From assembly GCA_038400315.1 (NCBI GenBank), contig CP151667.1:2553174-2617173 (forward strand): a stretch of DNA of 64,000 bases, read 5' to 3'. The position numbers were made by a program, and so were the translations under genes. This document shows positions 1 to 9,170 of this stretch, in pieces. Position 1 is the stretch's first letter, and every line of letters starts with the position of its first letter. Under the pieces are notes generated by a model that worked only from the letters and a program-made list of their open reading frames with translations, had not been told where the DNA came from and searched no databases. This stretch comes from Isosphaeraceae bacterium EP7 (lineage in GTDB: Bacteria; Planctomycetota; Planctomycetia; Isosphaerales; Isosphaeraceae).

Positions 1-854
1 CTGTTGAGAAAGCTACCTTTTCGCCAACACTTTCGGCAGCCGGCGGGCCATCAGGTGGATCATCGCCAACTTGACGAATGCTTCGCTGCTGGAGATCGTC
101 GCCTCGTAGCCCTTGCTCAGCCGGCGATTCCGGCCCAGCCAGGCAAAGGTCCGCTCCACACGCCAGCGGAACGCGTTCGGCTCGAACTTGCCGGCACCGG
201 GGCGCTTCGCCTTGATTTCCAGGCGAAGTCGGCTTCTGCGCCGCAGCGCAGCGACCCATTCGGCAATCCCGCCCTTGTAGGATTCTATCAGCGACGATCA
301 GCCGCAGCCGCATGAAGCGGTGCCGCAGCGGGGCCAGGACCAGCCTCGCCCCGTCGCGATCCCGGATGCACGCGGCGTGGACGACCACCGAGAGCATCAG
401 CCCCAGGCCGTCGATGAGGATGTGCCGCTTGCGGCCGGCGACCTTCTTGCCGGCGTCTTAGCCTCGGGGGCCCCTTTTTCCGTCGTCCTGACCGACTGGC
501 TGTCGAGGATGGCCGCCGACGGCTGGCGCGGCCGGCCGTGGGCCTGGCGCAGGTCGCCTCGGAGCAGGTCCATCAGGCGGTCGAAGGTGCTGTCGGCCTT
601 CCAGATGCGGAAAATACCAGTAGGCGGTGGCCCAGGGGGGCAGGTCGTGCGGCAGGGCACGCCACTGGCAGCCGGTGCGGAAGACGTAAAGCAGGGCGTC
701 GACGATGTCCCGCAGGTCGTGCTTGGCGGGCCGCCCGCCCGGTCTGGGCGAAGGGATGACGCGGCAGACCTGAGCCCGCTCGGCGTGGGTCAGGTCGCTC
801 GGGTATGCGGTTCGTGTGTCCATCCCGGATGGCTAGGTCAAGCTTGCCCAACAG
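1..854 (-). mobile_element. IS5-type insertion sequence, decayed, at window edge
   Basis: The element is bounded by an imperfect terminal inverted repeat. Bases 1-14 (ctgttgagaaagct) match the reverse complement of 841-854 (ctgttgggcaagct) at 12 of 14 positions. Between them lies a frameshifted IS5-superfamily transposase on the minus strand. Because the left repeat begins at the first base of the window, the true left end and any target duplication cannot be judged. No intact open frame remains, so it is probably not mobile by itself. Confidence 0.75.
13..823 (-). pseudogene. IS5-family transposase, frameshifted
   Basis: Reading from 823 leftward gives an IS5-type N-terminus ([19 protein letters not shown]), then the usual [10 protein letters not shown] segment. 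There a run of four T bases shifts the frame; the next frame carries [12 protein letters not shown] and the DDE-linked [15 protein letters not shown] second shift leads to [12 protein letters not shown], and a further one to the C-terminal [20 protein letters not shown] and [16 protein letters not shown] before a stop at 13-15. All conserved blocks of the family are present in order, so this is a recent, full-length but broken copy. A programmed shift at the first site is possible because IS5 relatives use them, but the number of breaks favours decay. No function for the host is expected. Confidence 0.8.
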
Positions 855-952
855 GCTTTTAGGGTCCACACATCGGATTGGCCGCGATCTCAATTGCGGG
901 CGACCTTCCGAGTGGAAGACTCTCATCTGGCCAATCTAGGTCACCGAGAAGG

Positions 953-2368
953 TCAGTCCGCGGAAATCGGGGTCGAAGGGTCGATGAGGGGCCAGCAGCA
1001 GGAGGCTAGTAGGAAGACAACGACATAGGTGGCGAAGGCCGCGTCGTATCCAGATAGGACGGCGACATGCCGATCGACGGCAGACAGTTGCGCGAGAGAA
1101 TTGTGTTGCAAGGCCACTTGTAATGTCAAGGATCGCTCGACCAGCGTGCCGGTCAGCCAGACCGCCATGGCAGAGCCTAGCGTCCCGATCGTGTTCATGC
1201 AGGCCGCTGTCACTGCGGCATGCTGTCGGCCGAGGTCCTGGCAAGTTGCCCAGGCCGCCCCCAGGGTGAGGTCGATGCCGAACGCGGCCAGGGAGATCAG
1301 AAGGCAGAAGGTCTGGACGTTCTCGGCATGACGGGCACCCCACCAGCAGAGTGCCCCCGCACTCAAGGCCGTGAAGCCCAGAACCTGCCTTGCCCGCCGT
1401 CGATCGCCCAGGACGCGAGCCAGTCCGTTGATGCAGAAGCCTCCCAGAAAGCAACCCGCCGCGCCCAACCAGAGAGGGGCCCCTTTATAGATCGCGCCGA
1501 GTCTGTCTCCAGTTTCGATGGAAAATCGTTCCTGGAGGTATGTGGGGAGATAGGTCAGGTTGAAGGCCCAGGCGTAATTCACCAGGAAATACATCAGGCA
1601 CAAGGCCCAGAGGCTTCGGCTGGTGAATAGACCCCTCCAGGGTATTGCACCGTGCAAGGACCGCGCATGCTCATGCGAGCCGATCAGGTCGCGTTCCGCT
1701 GCGTTGATGCCGGGGTGCTCTTCGGGCCGGTTGCGAAACCAGCGGGCGAAAGCGACGGTCCAGATCAGTCCGATCCCACCGAAGAGTAAAAAGGCCGGTC
1801 GCCAGCCCATCAGCGGGGCAGTCTCGGCGGTCCCTCCGACCAGGATCGCCCAGAGAAGCGGGGTCAGCCCGCCCATCACGCGACCCGCCATAAAAACCAT
1901 CCCCTGGGACATTTCCCAGCTTCGGGGGGGAAACCAATTATGGATGGCACGAGTGATATTCGGATAGGCACCCGCTTCGCCGGCTCCGAAAAGAAACCGG
2001 AGGGCGATGAGAGTGCCGAGCCCGCCGATGACCGTCCCCCCCACCCGCAGGCCGATGACGGCGGTAAGGGCCGTGCAGACCGACCACCAGGTGACGATAC
2101 GGATCAGCATCATTCGAGGTCCAAGCCGGTCGCCCATCGCGCCCGCCGGGATCTCGAAGACGGCATAAGCAATCGCGAAAGCGGTCATCGCCCACTTGAG
2201 CTGGGACACGTCGGTAAGACCGAGCTCGGACGCGATCGAGGGGGCCGCCGCGCCGAAGCAGGCGCGGTCGAGATAGGTGATCATCGAAAGCGTGCAGGCA
2301 AATCCGAGCACCCGATATCGGACACCTGTGGGAGATTCCGAATTCGTTGCGTTCGTGGGGCCGTTCAT
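953..2368 (-). CDS. MFS transporter, anion:cation symporter-like
   Basis: This 471-residue protein has the alternating hydrophobic segments of a 12-helix major facilitator. After helix 1 (residues about 17-35, with the YLDR motif) it has PAGAMGDRLGPR, the signature loop between helices 2 and 3, and later GAGEAGAYPNITRAIHNWFPP, typical of the ACS group that imports hexuronates, glucarate, tartrate and related organic anions. It acts in the inner membrane; the exact substrate cannot be read from sequence. I chose the ATG at 2368; the frame is open to a TTG at 2542, but that extension is charged, low in conservation features and would precede helix 1 by about 75 residues. It lies 274 bases downstream of the metallohydrolase gene on the same strand and may form the end of that operon or have its own promoter in the gap. 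Confidence 0.85.
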   Translation of the reverse strand: MNGPTNATNSESPTGVRYRVLGFACTLSMITYLDRACFGAAAPSIASELGLTDVSQLKWAMTAFAIAYAVFEIPAGAMGDRLGPRMMLIRIVTWWSVCTALTAVIGLRVGGTVIGGLGTLIALRFLFGAGEAGAYPNITRAIHNWFPPRSWEMSQGMVFMAGRVMGGLTPLLWAILVGGTAETAPLMGWRPAFLLFGGIGLIWTVAFARWFRNRPEEHPGINAAERDLIGSHEHARSLHGAIPWRGLFTSRSLWALCLMYFLVNYAWAFNLTYLPTYLQERFSIETGDRLGAIYKGAPLWLGAAGCFLGGFCINGLARVLGDRRRARQVLGFTALSAGALCWWGARHAENVQTFCLLISLAAFGIDLTLGAAWATCQDLGRQHAAVTAACMNTIGTLGSAMAVWLTGTLVERSLTLQVALQHNSLAQLSAVDRHVAVLSGYDAAFATYVVVFLLASCCWPLIDPSTPISAD

Positions 2369-2642
2369 CGCCGGGACTCGCAGATTGATAGGGGGTTCTC
2401 CATGCTTTGACGGAGCGAATTTCCAGTTCCGGGCCGATCGGGGACCGTGATTTACCCGTCCACGGTCGGACAATTCCCCAGGGCGGGTCCTTGTCGTTGA
2501 CGAGTGTTCTCGAAGTCGATGGCCGACAACCCTCGGGCCCAAAACATCCTCACAAAGAACCGATCGGCCTGGAGTCAGCGATGTCGACCAAGACTTCGAT
2601 CAGGCCGGTTGTGTCGTTACGGACGTTCGCATCACAACCGGA

Positions 2643-3674
2643 TCAGTTGGAGAGCACGCGACCGACGACCACGATATGCTGGCCTCGCGGGACCGGGGAG
2701 ACCCAGGCCTGGGCGAGGATCACCCCATCGACTCCAGCGACGACGGGCCACGGTTCCATGTCGATATGATCAAAATCGTGAAGCAAGCCGACGGTCTCGC
2801 CGCGTCGGACCGCCGTGCCACATTCGAGCAGGGGCTCGTAGTGGCCGTCAAACGGGGCAACGGAGAAACAGTCGCGGTCGACCATCTCCAGTTTTCGTTG
2901 CGTGCCATCCTTGTGGTAGCCGATAGGCTCGATCTCGCCGTGGAGTTGGCCTTGATGGATGGCCGCCGCGAGGACGCCATGCTTCCCGTATCGGACGCCG
3001 TCGACGTTCACGGCACGTCCCCAGCCGAGTTCGGTTCCAACCGTGATCTTACCGAGCCGCTCGGCCTCGCTGGGGAGTAGGCCCGGAGTTGAATTCTGGT
3101 AGACCATCAGGCAAGGGGTGCCGAACCAGCGAGCGGTCTCCTCGACCTGGGCCGCGAGGATGGGGTCGTCCAGGGGATGGTAGTTGGCACACAGAGCAAA
3201 CCGGGCCACATCGCCGCCGGAATGAAGGTCGATGACCGTGTGGACGCGAGGCCAGATGTAGGCCCGGACGAACGCGGCAATCCGATGGGTAATGCCGGCG
3301 AGAGAAGGTGTGACACCCGCCCCATCCACGAATGCCCGATTGAGGTTCACGCCATCAGCGTCTCGACTCTCACGGGTCCCCGTTCGAAATGCAGCGACAT
3401 TCAACACCGGGATGAAGATGATTCGGCCCCGGACCTTCTCGATCTGGATCTCACCCATCAGGTGCTTCAGGACCATGGGCCCTTCGTATTCGTTTCCGTG
3501 GTTGGAGCCGAATGCGACGAGGCCTCGGCCCAACTCGACTTCCGGACCCACCCAGACCGTAAGGGGGATGAGGTGATCGCCCCAGATACTGTCGTGCTCC
3601 AGGGCGACCCAGTAGTCACGCCTACCGGGAGTATCCAGGTCCAGCTGATCGGGGCGAACGATGAGGCGTGCCAT
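2643..3674 (-). CDS. Succinylglutamate desuccinylase/aspartoacylase-like metallohydrolase
   Basis: The 343-residue product belongs to the AstE/AspA branch of the M14-like zinc amidohydrolases, which remove acyl groups from N-acyl amino acids or related compounds. Visible zinc ligands are the H and E of NHGNEYEG (about residues 59-62) and the H of DLHSGG (about 150); TELGWG (about 218) offers the probable catalytic glutamate. The C-terminal part (EPLLECGTAVRRGETVGLLHDFD) resembles the beta-barrel end of this family. No signal peptide is seen, so it is probably cytoplasmic. It starts 33 bases after the DUF1501 gene and is followed by the MFS gene, suggesting it processes an imported acylated substrate. 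Family members of this kind are not specific enough to name the substrate, and astE or aspA should not be assigned. Confidence 0.85.
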   Translation of the reverse strand: MARLIVRPDQLDLDTPGRRDYWVALEHDSIWGDHLIPLTVWVGPEVELGRGLVAFGSNHGNEYEGPMVLKHLMGEIQIEKVRGRIIFIPVLNVAAFRTGTRESRDADGVNLNRAFVDGAGVTPSLAGITHRIAAFVRAYIWPRVHTVIDLHSGGDVARFALCANYHPLDDPILAAQVEETARWFGTPCLMVYQNSTPGLLPSEAERLGKITVGTELGWGRAVNVDGVRYGKHGVLAAAIHQGQLHGEIEPIGYHKDGTQRKLEMVDRDCFSVAPFDGHYEPLLECGTAVRRGETVGLLHDFDHIDMEPWPVVAGVDGVILAQAWVSPVPRGQHIVVVGRVLSN

Positions 3675-3707
3675 GTGATCGAAGTTCCAGCGTGAAGAGA
3701 AAGGTGG

Positions 3708-5144
3708 TCAGGCGACGATCGGTCGGACGACCTGCCCGTGAACGTCTGTGAGGCGGAAATCGCGACCTGCGTAGCGATAAGTCAGGCGCTCGTGATCGAA
3801 GCCGAGGAGGTGGAGGATCGTTGCGTGGAAATCGTGGACGGTGACGGGATTTTCCACGGCCTTGAATCCGAAATCATCCGTGGCACCATGGATCGTCCCG
3901 CCTTTAATTCCGCCGCCCGCCATCCAGACGCTGAATCCGTAGTGATTGTGATCGCGGCCGAGCGCGGCCTTTCCGTTGCCGTCGAGCTCGACGGTCGGTG
4001 TGCGACCGAACTCCCCACCCCAGATCACGAGCGTGTCCTCAAGCATCCCACGCTGCTTCAAATCGGTCAGCAGCGCGGCAATCGGCTGGTCGATCTCGGC
4101 AGCGAGCTTGCGGTGATTTTCCTCGATCTGGGAATGATTGTCCCAGGGCTGCCCGGCTCCGTGCCAGAGTTGGACGTAGCGGACTCCGCGTTCCAGGAGT
4201 CGACGAGCGATCAACGTCTGCCGCCCGTGCACCCCGTTTCCGTAGAGTTCGCGGATCGACTGGGGCTCCCTGCCGATGTCGAAGGCCTCAGCGGCCTCCA
4301 TCTGCATGCGGAAGGCCATCTCGAACGACTGGATGCGGGCGTCGAGTCGGGCATCAGCCCGATTTTCCCGATGCTTCGTGTTGAAGGAGCGGAGCAGGTC
4401 GAGCTGCTTGCGTTGTACGGCCGTCGTGGCGTGGGGGCTGCGGATATTCTCGATGAGCCTGTCGATTTGTGTGTGCTGGGGATCGATGTAGGTTCCCTGG
4501 TAAATCCCAGGCAGGAATCCCGACTGCCAGTTATCCGAATCCTTGATCGGGAGACCGCTGGGGCACATCGAGACGAACCCTGGAAGGTTCTGATTCTCGG
4601 ACCCGAGCCCGTACATCACCCAGGCTCCGACGCTCGGGCGCGAGAGCACCGAGTCGCCGCAGTTCATGAGCATCAAGGATGGCTCGTGATTTGGCACCTG
4701 GGCGACCATGGATCGGATGACCGCGATCTCATCGATATGCTGGGCCGTCTTGCTGAACAGCTCGCTGACCTCGATGCCACTCTGCCCGTATTTCTGGAAT
4801 TTGAACGGCGAAGGGAATGCCGCGCCCGTCTTGCGCTCCGTCGCGAAGGACTGAGGCGTGGGCTGGCCGGCATATTTCAGCAGAGCCGGCTTGGGGTCGA
4901 ACGTGTCGACCTGACTCGGCCCTCCGTTGAGGAAGAAATGGATGACACGCTTTGCCTTGCCCGGGAAATGGGGCGACTTCGGCACCATGCTCGCGACGCC
5001 TCGACCTCCGGCGGCGACGTCTGCGTAGGCCTTTTGGTCACTGAAGAGGTCGGCCAGGCCAAGGGCCCCGATGCCGAGCGCGGAACGCTGAAGAAGGGCC
5101 CTGCGGCTCATCCCCTGCGACGGTTCATGCGGCTGCTCTGGCAC
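3708..5144 (-). CDS. DUF1501 family protein, Tat-type signal
   Basis: The 478-residue product is a DUF1501 protein, a planctomycete-expanded group in the alkaline phosphatase/sulfatase superfamily fold. The N-terminus carries a twin-arginine stretch (SRRALLQRS, about residues 14-22) followed by a hydrophobic segment, indicating export by the Tat route. Family landmarks are HFFLNGGPSQVDTFDPKP (about 70-87), WGGEFGRTPTVE (about 374), the DHNHYG metal-ligand-like motif and the C-terminal TYRYAGRDFRLTDVHG. It begins with GTG at 5144, supported by aaggggag just upstream, and is only 18 bases after the PSD1 gene; this gene pair recurs at 60034-63986. The biochemical role of DUF1501 is not firmly established; a hydrolase working with the PSD1 partner on a polymer is inference. 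Confidence 0.9.
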   Translation of the reverse strand: MPEQPHEPSQGMSRRALLQRSALGIGALGLADLFSDQKAYADVAAGGRGVASMVPKSPHFPGKAKRVIHFFLNGGPSQVDTFDPKPALLKYAGQPTPQSFATERKTGAAFPSPFKFQKYGQSGIEVSELFSKTAQHIDEIAVIRSMVAQVPNHEPSLMLMNCGDSVLSRPSVGAWVMYGLGSENQNLPGFVSMCPSGLPIKDSDNWQSGFLPGIYQGTYIDPQHTQIDRLIENIRSPHATTAVQRKQLDLLRSFNTKHRENRADARLDARIQSFEMAFRMQMEAAEAFDIGREPQSIRELYGNGVHGRQTLIARRLLERGVRYVQLWHGAGQPWDNHSQIEENHRKLAAEIDQPIAALLTDLKQRGMLEDTLVIWGGEFGRTPTVELDGNGKAALGRDHNHYGFSVWMAGGGIKGGTIHGATDDFGFKAVENPVTVHDFHATILHLLGFDHERLTYRYAGRDFRLTDVHGQVVRPIVA

Positions 5145-5162
5145 GGCTCGCTCCCCTTAAGG

Positions 5163-8100
5163 TCAGTCGACGAACATCAATTCGTTCGCCATCAGAAGCA
5201 CCTGGGCCAGTTGCTCCCAGGGATTCAATTGGCGAGATGAGGGGCCAGCGAAATCGCGAGCCGAATTCCAGCTTGACGCAATGGCGGAGTCGCTCAATTC
5301 GCGAATCGTCGCGACCCAGGTATGCTGATCACTGTTCAGACCGCCGCGGTAGTCGACGCCGAAGTCAATCGTGTCTCCGACCTCGACGGCCACACGATCA
5401 ATGTTAAATTCCACGCGACTATTGTGGACCGGCGCCGACTTGAGAACACCATGACGACTGGAAACGACCCAGCCTCTGACGCCATCACCGGCGGCCTCGG
5501 CATGCACCAGCGTTGAGCCAATCGCGACGTTGGATGCCTTCGTCGCCGTCCATCGCCGGACGATGGCGTGCTTGAGATCGTCGCCGGGATGGCCACCTTG
5601 TGCGTTGATCCGAGCCCAGCCCAGTTTGGAGTCGGGCCACTGTGGGCCTCCTCCCCAAGCTGTCCCATTGAAGTGTGGCAGGTGAACGAAGTCGCGGGAA
5701 GGTCCCGTCGTGGGATCGACCTCGGCGTAGCCGTACTGCCAGGCAAGGGTCTCCGGTGAGACGACCGGACTCGCCTCTTCGACGGGTGTGGAGATGAATT
5801 GCCGACAGTCTGCCAGTTCCACCTCAGTCGGTTCGCGCTGATAGGTCGACTTGTAGAGTGATCGAATCGACGCTTCGGGATCGTTGATCGTCAGTTTATC
5901 CGCCAGGGCCTTGGCCCGATCTGCGATGAAGGGATGGTTCATCGCAAAGAGGGCCTGCTGTGGGACTGTCGTCTCGCTACGGATCGGCGTGTGGAGGTCG
6001 GGGTTGGCGAAGTCGAAGACGCGGAGGATGCTCGGCAAGAATTGCCGGTCAACCAGGCCATAAAGCGATCGACGGACGTTCGATGAGCCGACGGGAAATA
6101 ATTCCGAGGAGCGGCCGCCGAGGCGAGAGTCGAGTTCCCCGGTTACGGAGAGAAGCGTGTCGCGTGCTTCCTCGAATGTCAGTCGATGCGGATTCATCCG
6201 CCAGAGAAGTCGATTCTCGGGGTCGACGCTCTGAGTGAGCTCACGAGCTGCCGCGTCCGCAGGCTCGTCGGACCGCTGCTGGTACGCGGAAGAGAGCAGG
6301 ATCAGTCGATGAATGCTCTTGGTGCTCCAGCCATTACTGACGAGCTGACGAGCCAACCAGTCGAGTAATTCTGGATGGCTTGGCGCCTCGGCCCGGATGC
6401 CGAAGTCGCTCGGCGTGCGGACGAGCCCTGCACCGAAGTGGTGCATCCAGATCCGGTTGACCCAGACCCGAGCCGTCAGAGGGTTAGTCGGGGCGACGAT
6501 CACTCGGGCCAGTTCCAAGCGGCCACTGCCTTGCGAGAATGGCTTGCGATCCTGCCCCGCGACGACCTGGAGGAACCTCCGGGGGACCTCATCGCCTCGA
6601 TTCGCCGAACTTCCTCGCTTGAAGATGCGGGGCTCCTGAAGCTCTTCGCGATCGACGACTGCGACAGCATGAGCCGGGGATCTCGGCGACTGAATCAGCC
6701 ACCGATCGACCTCGCCCTGAAGTTTCCACATCTGAACGACGGTGGTCGAATCGAAGAACCACTCGGTTGTCACGATGGGCTCATCAGGCATCGAGCACGG
6801 GCCTCGATCCGAATACAGGACTTGTCTGAGCGCCTCGGCCTCGGGATCTTCCAGGAACTTGGGAGGCGTCGCCCCGGCTGCACCGGAAGGCTTCTGTACC
6901 TCTTGCCAAAGTCGATCGATCTCGGTAAAGACCTTGCCATAGCGCTCGGCAACCTCACCGATCGAGCTGGGAGGGGTCGCAAACGCCTCGGCGATCTTCC
7001 GATTCAGAGGGAGCAATCCAGGTTTATTTATGTTACCGGATTCGATTATTGCTTGCGCGGCGAAGTCGGCATCCGTCAATCTCGCAAATATGCGCCAGGG
7101 TCGGAAAATACGGTCGTCGGAATTCGCTGCGTTGGAGAGATAGGCCGTGAATCGACGCACGAACGCAGGATTCAGATCATCTTTTCCGAGGACCGTATCG
7201 AAGCCTTCCTGGGGTACCTTCGAAAGGTCCTTTTGCACGAGAAGGTAGGCCGCGACACGCTCTCTGACCCGCTTCATGGCCTCGGTCCGACTCGCTTCCA
7301 TGCCCTTCTTTAGGTTTTCGAGACGGGTCGAAAGTTCCTTCTCGAAGGCTACGTAGGCGGGATCACGCGACTCGGGTTCGTTGATCTGGACCAGACGTTC
7401 GGTGCAGTTCTGAAACACCCCGTAGAGTGAATAATAGTCGGCAGTCGGGATCGGGTCATACTTGTGGTCGTGGCAGCGGGCGCAGGCGACGGTCAAGCCC
7501 ATCGTTCCGCGGGAGAGGACGTCGATTCGGTCATCGATAATATCCGGTGTGATGCCCAGGAATCGACGACCAACGGTCAGGAACCCCATCGCCGCCAGGG
7601 CCGTTCGGTCTTCGGGTACGACCAGGTCCGCGGCGATCTGATTGAGGAGGAACTGGTCATAAGGCAGGTCTTCGTTGAATGCCTTGACGACCCAATCTCG
7701 GTAGGCCGGGGCCTGCACGAGGAACCGCTCTTCTCGCCCGTAAACATAGCCTTTTGTGTCTGCATAACGGGCCACGTCCAGCCAGTGTCTGGCCCATTGC
7801 TCACCGTATTGCTCGGACGCCAGCAGGCGATCGACCAGCTTTTCATAGGCGTCGGGGGATTGATCCTCGAGAAACGCAGTGGCCGCTTCGGGCGTTGGAG
7901 GCAAGCCGGTCAGGTCATAGGTCAGCCGCCGGATCTGGCGATACCGATCGGCCAGAGGCGAGGGCGCGAGGCCTTTCGCTTCGAGGGTCGCCTTGACAAA
8001 CGCATCCACCGGGGTGCGGCACCATCCTGTATCCTTGGGGCGGGGGATTGGCGGATCGGTGATCGGTTGGAACGCCCAGTGCGCAGCCCATGCATCCTTA

Positions 8101-8501
8101 CGTCGATCGACGACGGGCGTCAGATCTGCGGGCCATTTCGCACCGGCCGCGACCCATCGTTCCAGCGAGGCGATTTGCTCGGCTGAAAGCTTTCGGCCCG
8201 GCGGCATCTTGAGGTCGCCTTCGTGCCGAACCGCCTCGAGGAGGAGACTCTCGTCCGGCTGGCCTCCGATTACCGCCGGGCCAGAGTCTCCGCCATTCAT
8301 AAACGCTTGCCGTGTATCAAGCCGCAGCCCCCCTTGCTGCTTGTCGGCGCCGTGGCACTTCGCGCAGTTCTCGAGCAGGAGAGGGCGAATCTCTTTCTCG
8401 AAGGATTCGGAGTCCGCGGCCGCCTGGGCAAGCAGGCTGACCTGGAGCGAAGCGACAAAGGTCGCAGTCAAGCACACGATTCTGCACCGATCGTGGAGCA
8501 T
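5163..8501 (-). CDS. PSCyt1-PSCyt2(DUF1549)-PSD1(DUF1553) exported protein
   Basis: The product has about 1,112 residues from the ATG at 8501; this start gives a signal peptide (hydrophobic core CLTATFVASLQVSLLAQA), while the frame open to 8738 adds an unconvincing leader. Residues about 25-110 form a planctomycete cytochrome-c domain with a CAKCH haem site and a methionine-bearing loop (DLKMPPGRKL). DUF1549 follows with QWARHWLDVARYADTKGY and a second CARCHDHKYDPI motif; DUF1553 follows with VWVNRIWMHHFGAGLVRTPSDFG and HPELLDWLAR. A block of about 150 residues (starting ETLAWQYGYAEVD) is inserted before the terminal LNPWEQLAQVLLMANELMFVD. The protein is exported and probably redox-active; the substrate is unknown. 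It is first in the minus-strand operon. Confidence 0.9.
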   Translation of the reverse strand: MLHDRCRIVCLTATFVASLQVSLLAQAAADSESFEKEIRPLLLENCAKCHGADKQQGGLRLDTRQAFMNGGDSGPAVIGGQPDESLLLEAVRHEGDLKMPPGRKLSAEQIASLERWVAAGAKWPADLTPVVDRRKDAWAAHWAFQPITDPPIPRPKDTGWCRTPVDAFVKATLEAKGLAPSPLADRYRQIRRLTYDLTGLPPTPEAATAFLEDQSPDAYEKLVDRLLASEQYGEQWARHWLDVARYADTKGYVYGREERFLVQAPAYRDWVVKAFNEDLPYDQFLLNQIAADLVVPEDRTALAAMGFLTVGRRFLGITPDIIDDRIDVLSRGTMGLTVACARCHDHKYDPIPTADYYSLYGVFQNCTERLVQINEPESRDPAYVAFEKELSTRLENLKKGMEASRTEAMKRVRERVAAYLLVQKDLSKVPQEGFDTVLGKDDLNPAFVRRFTAYLSNAANSDDRIFRPWRIFARLTDADFAAQAIIESGNINKPGLLPLNRKIAEAFATPPSSIGEVAERYGKVFTEIDRLWQEVQKPSGAAGATPPKFLEDPEAEALRQVLYSDRGPCSMPDEPIVTTEWFFDSTTVVQMWKLQGEVDRWLIQSPRSPAHAVAVVDREELQEPRIFKRGSSANRGDEVPRRFLQVVAGQDRKPFSQGSGRLELARVIVAPTNPLTARVWVNRIWMHHFGAGLVRTPSDFGIRAEAPSHPELLDWLARQLVSNGWSTKSIHRLILLSSAYQQRSDEPADAAARELTQSVDPENRLLWRMNPHRLTFEEARDTLLSVTGELDSRLGGRSSELFPVGSSNVRRSLYGLVDRQFLPSILRVFDFANPDLHTPIRSETTVPQQALFAMNHPFIADRAKALADKLTINDPEASIRSLYKSTYQREPTEVELADCRQFISTPVEEASPVVSPETLAWQYGYAEVDPTTGPSRDFVHLPHFNGTAWGGGPQWPDSKLGWARINAQGGHPGDDLKHAIVRRWTATKASNVAIGSTLVHAEAAGDGVRGWVVSSRHGVLKSAPVHNSRVEFNIDRVAVEVGDTIDFGVDYRGGLNSDQHTWVATIRELSDSAIASSWNSARDFAGPSSRQLNPWEQLAQVLLMANELMFVD

Positions 8502-8816
8502 GATGAAGCTCGCTCGGACGCCCGGAGGGGGAAGGCGGGAGTTGATCACGACTGCGGGAGGGATTGCTGGCCGGAGTAGCGGCGGGCCTAAGATGGATTG
8601 TAGACAATCATCGATCATGTGGCGACAGGAATCCGGGTCGCTTCCGGAAACCTTACCAAAGCTCAAAACATGCCAGCCAAGCCAGGCTCTTCGTGCCGGT
8701 GAGGAGAATTCGGTCGGCAGCAGGCGAGCCAGAAGCAATCCGGCAATTGAGCTTTGCCTTAAACTGATGATGGAAAACGGCGTACGCTCGACCGACCATC
8801 AACGGGAGATAACCCG
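8502..8816. promoter_or_regulatory. Upstream region of the PSD1 operon, gene-free
   Basis: These 315 bases separate the PSD1 start from the first codons of the IS5-type transposase. They should contain the operon promoter, read leftward, and the left end of the IS5-type element near its right border. I could not pick out a convincing -35/-10 pair, and I see no inverted repeat matching the element's right end. Open frames crossing it are short and lack family motifs. Confidence 0.4.
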
Positions 8817-9170
8817 ATGCGTAAGCCCTACCCATCCGATCTCACCGACGAACAGTGCGCCATCATCGATCCGATCATCCCGGTCCACCGGGTGGGACGG
8901 CCGCGGCGGGTCGAGATGCGCGGTCCTCAACGCGATCTTCTACGTGACCCACTCGGGCTGTCTGTGGGGCATGCCGCCACTCGACCTGCTGCACAAGAGC
9001 ACCGTCTGCGACCACTTCAAGCGCTGGCGAGAGACGTCACCTTGCAGCGGATCATGGGCATGGATTCGCCGCGACGTTCGGGTCGCCGCCCGGCACGACC
9101 CCGCGCCGCCGCCATCGGCTGCCAGGCGGTCAAGGGGATCGAGGTCGGCGGTTCCCGTGTTTATTGACCT

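Noticed and set aside
3738-5240. Plus-strand 500-codon frame opposite the DUF1501 gene
   Set aside because: The minus strand encodes all DUF1501 landmarks with a good ribosome site; the plus frame has none.
8653-8835. Small minus-strand protein of 60 residues before the PSD1 gene
   Set aside because: It has no motif, poor start context and overlaps the IS5-type transposase start, so it is probably chance.
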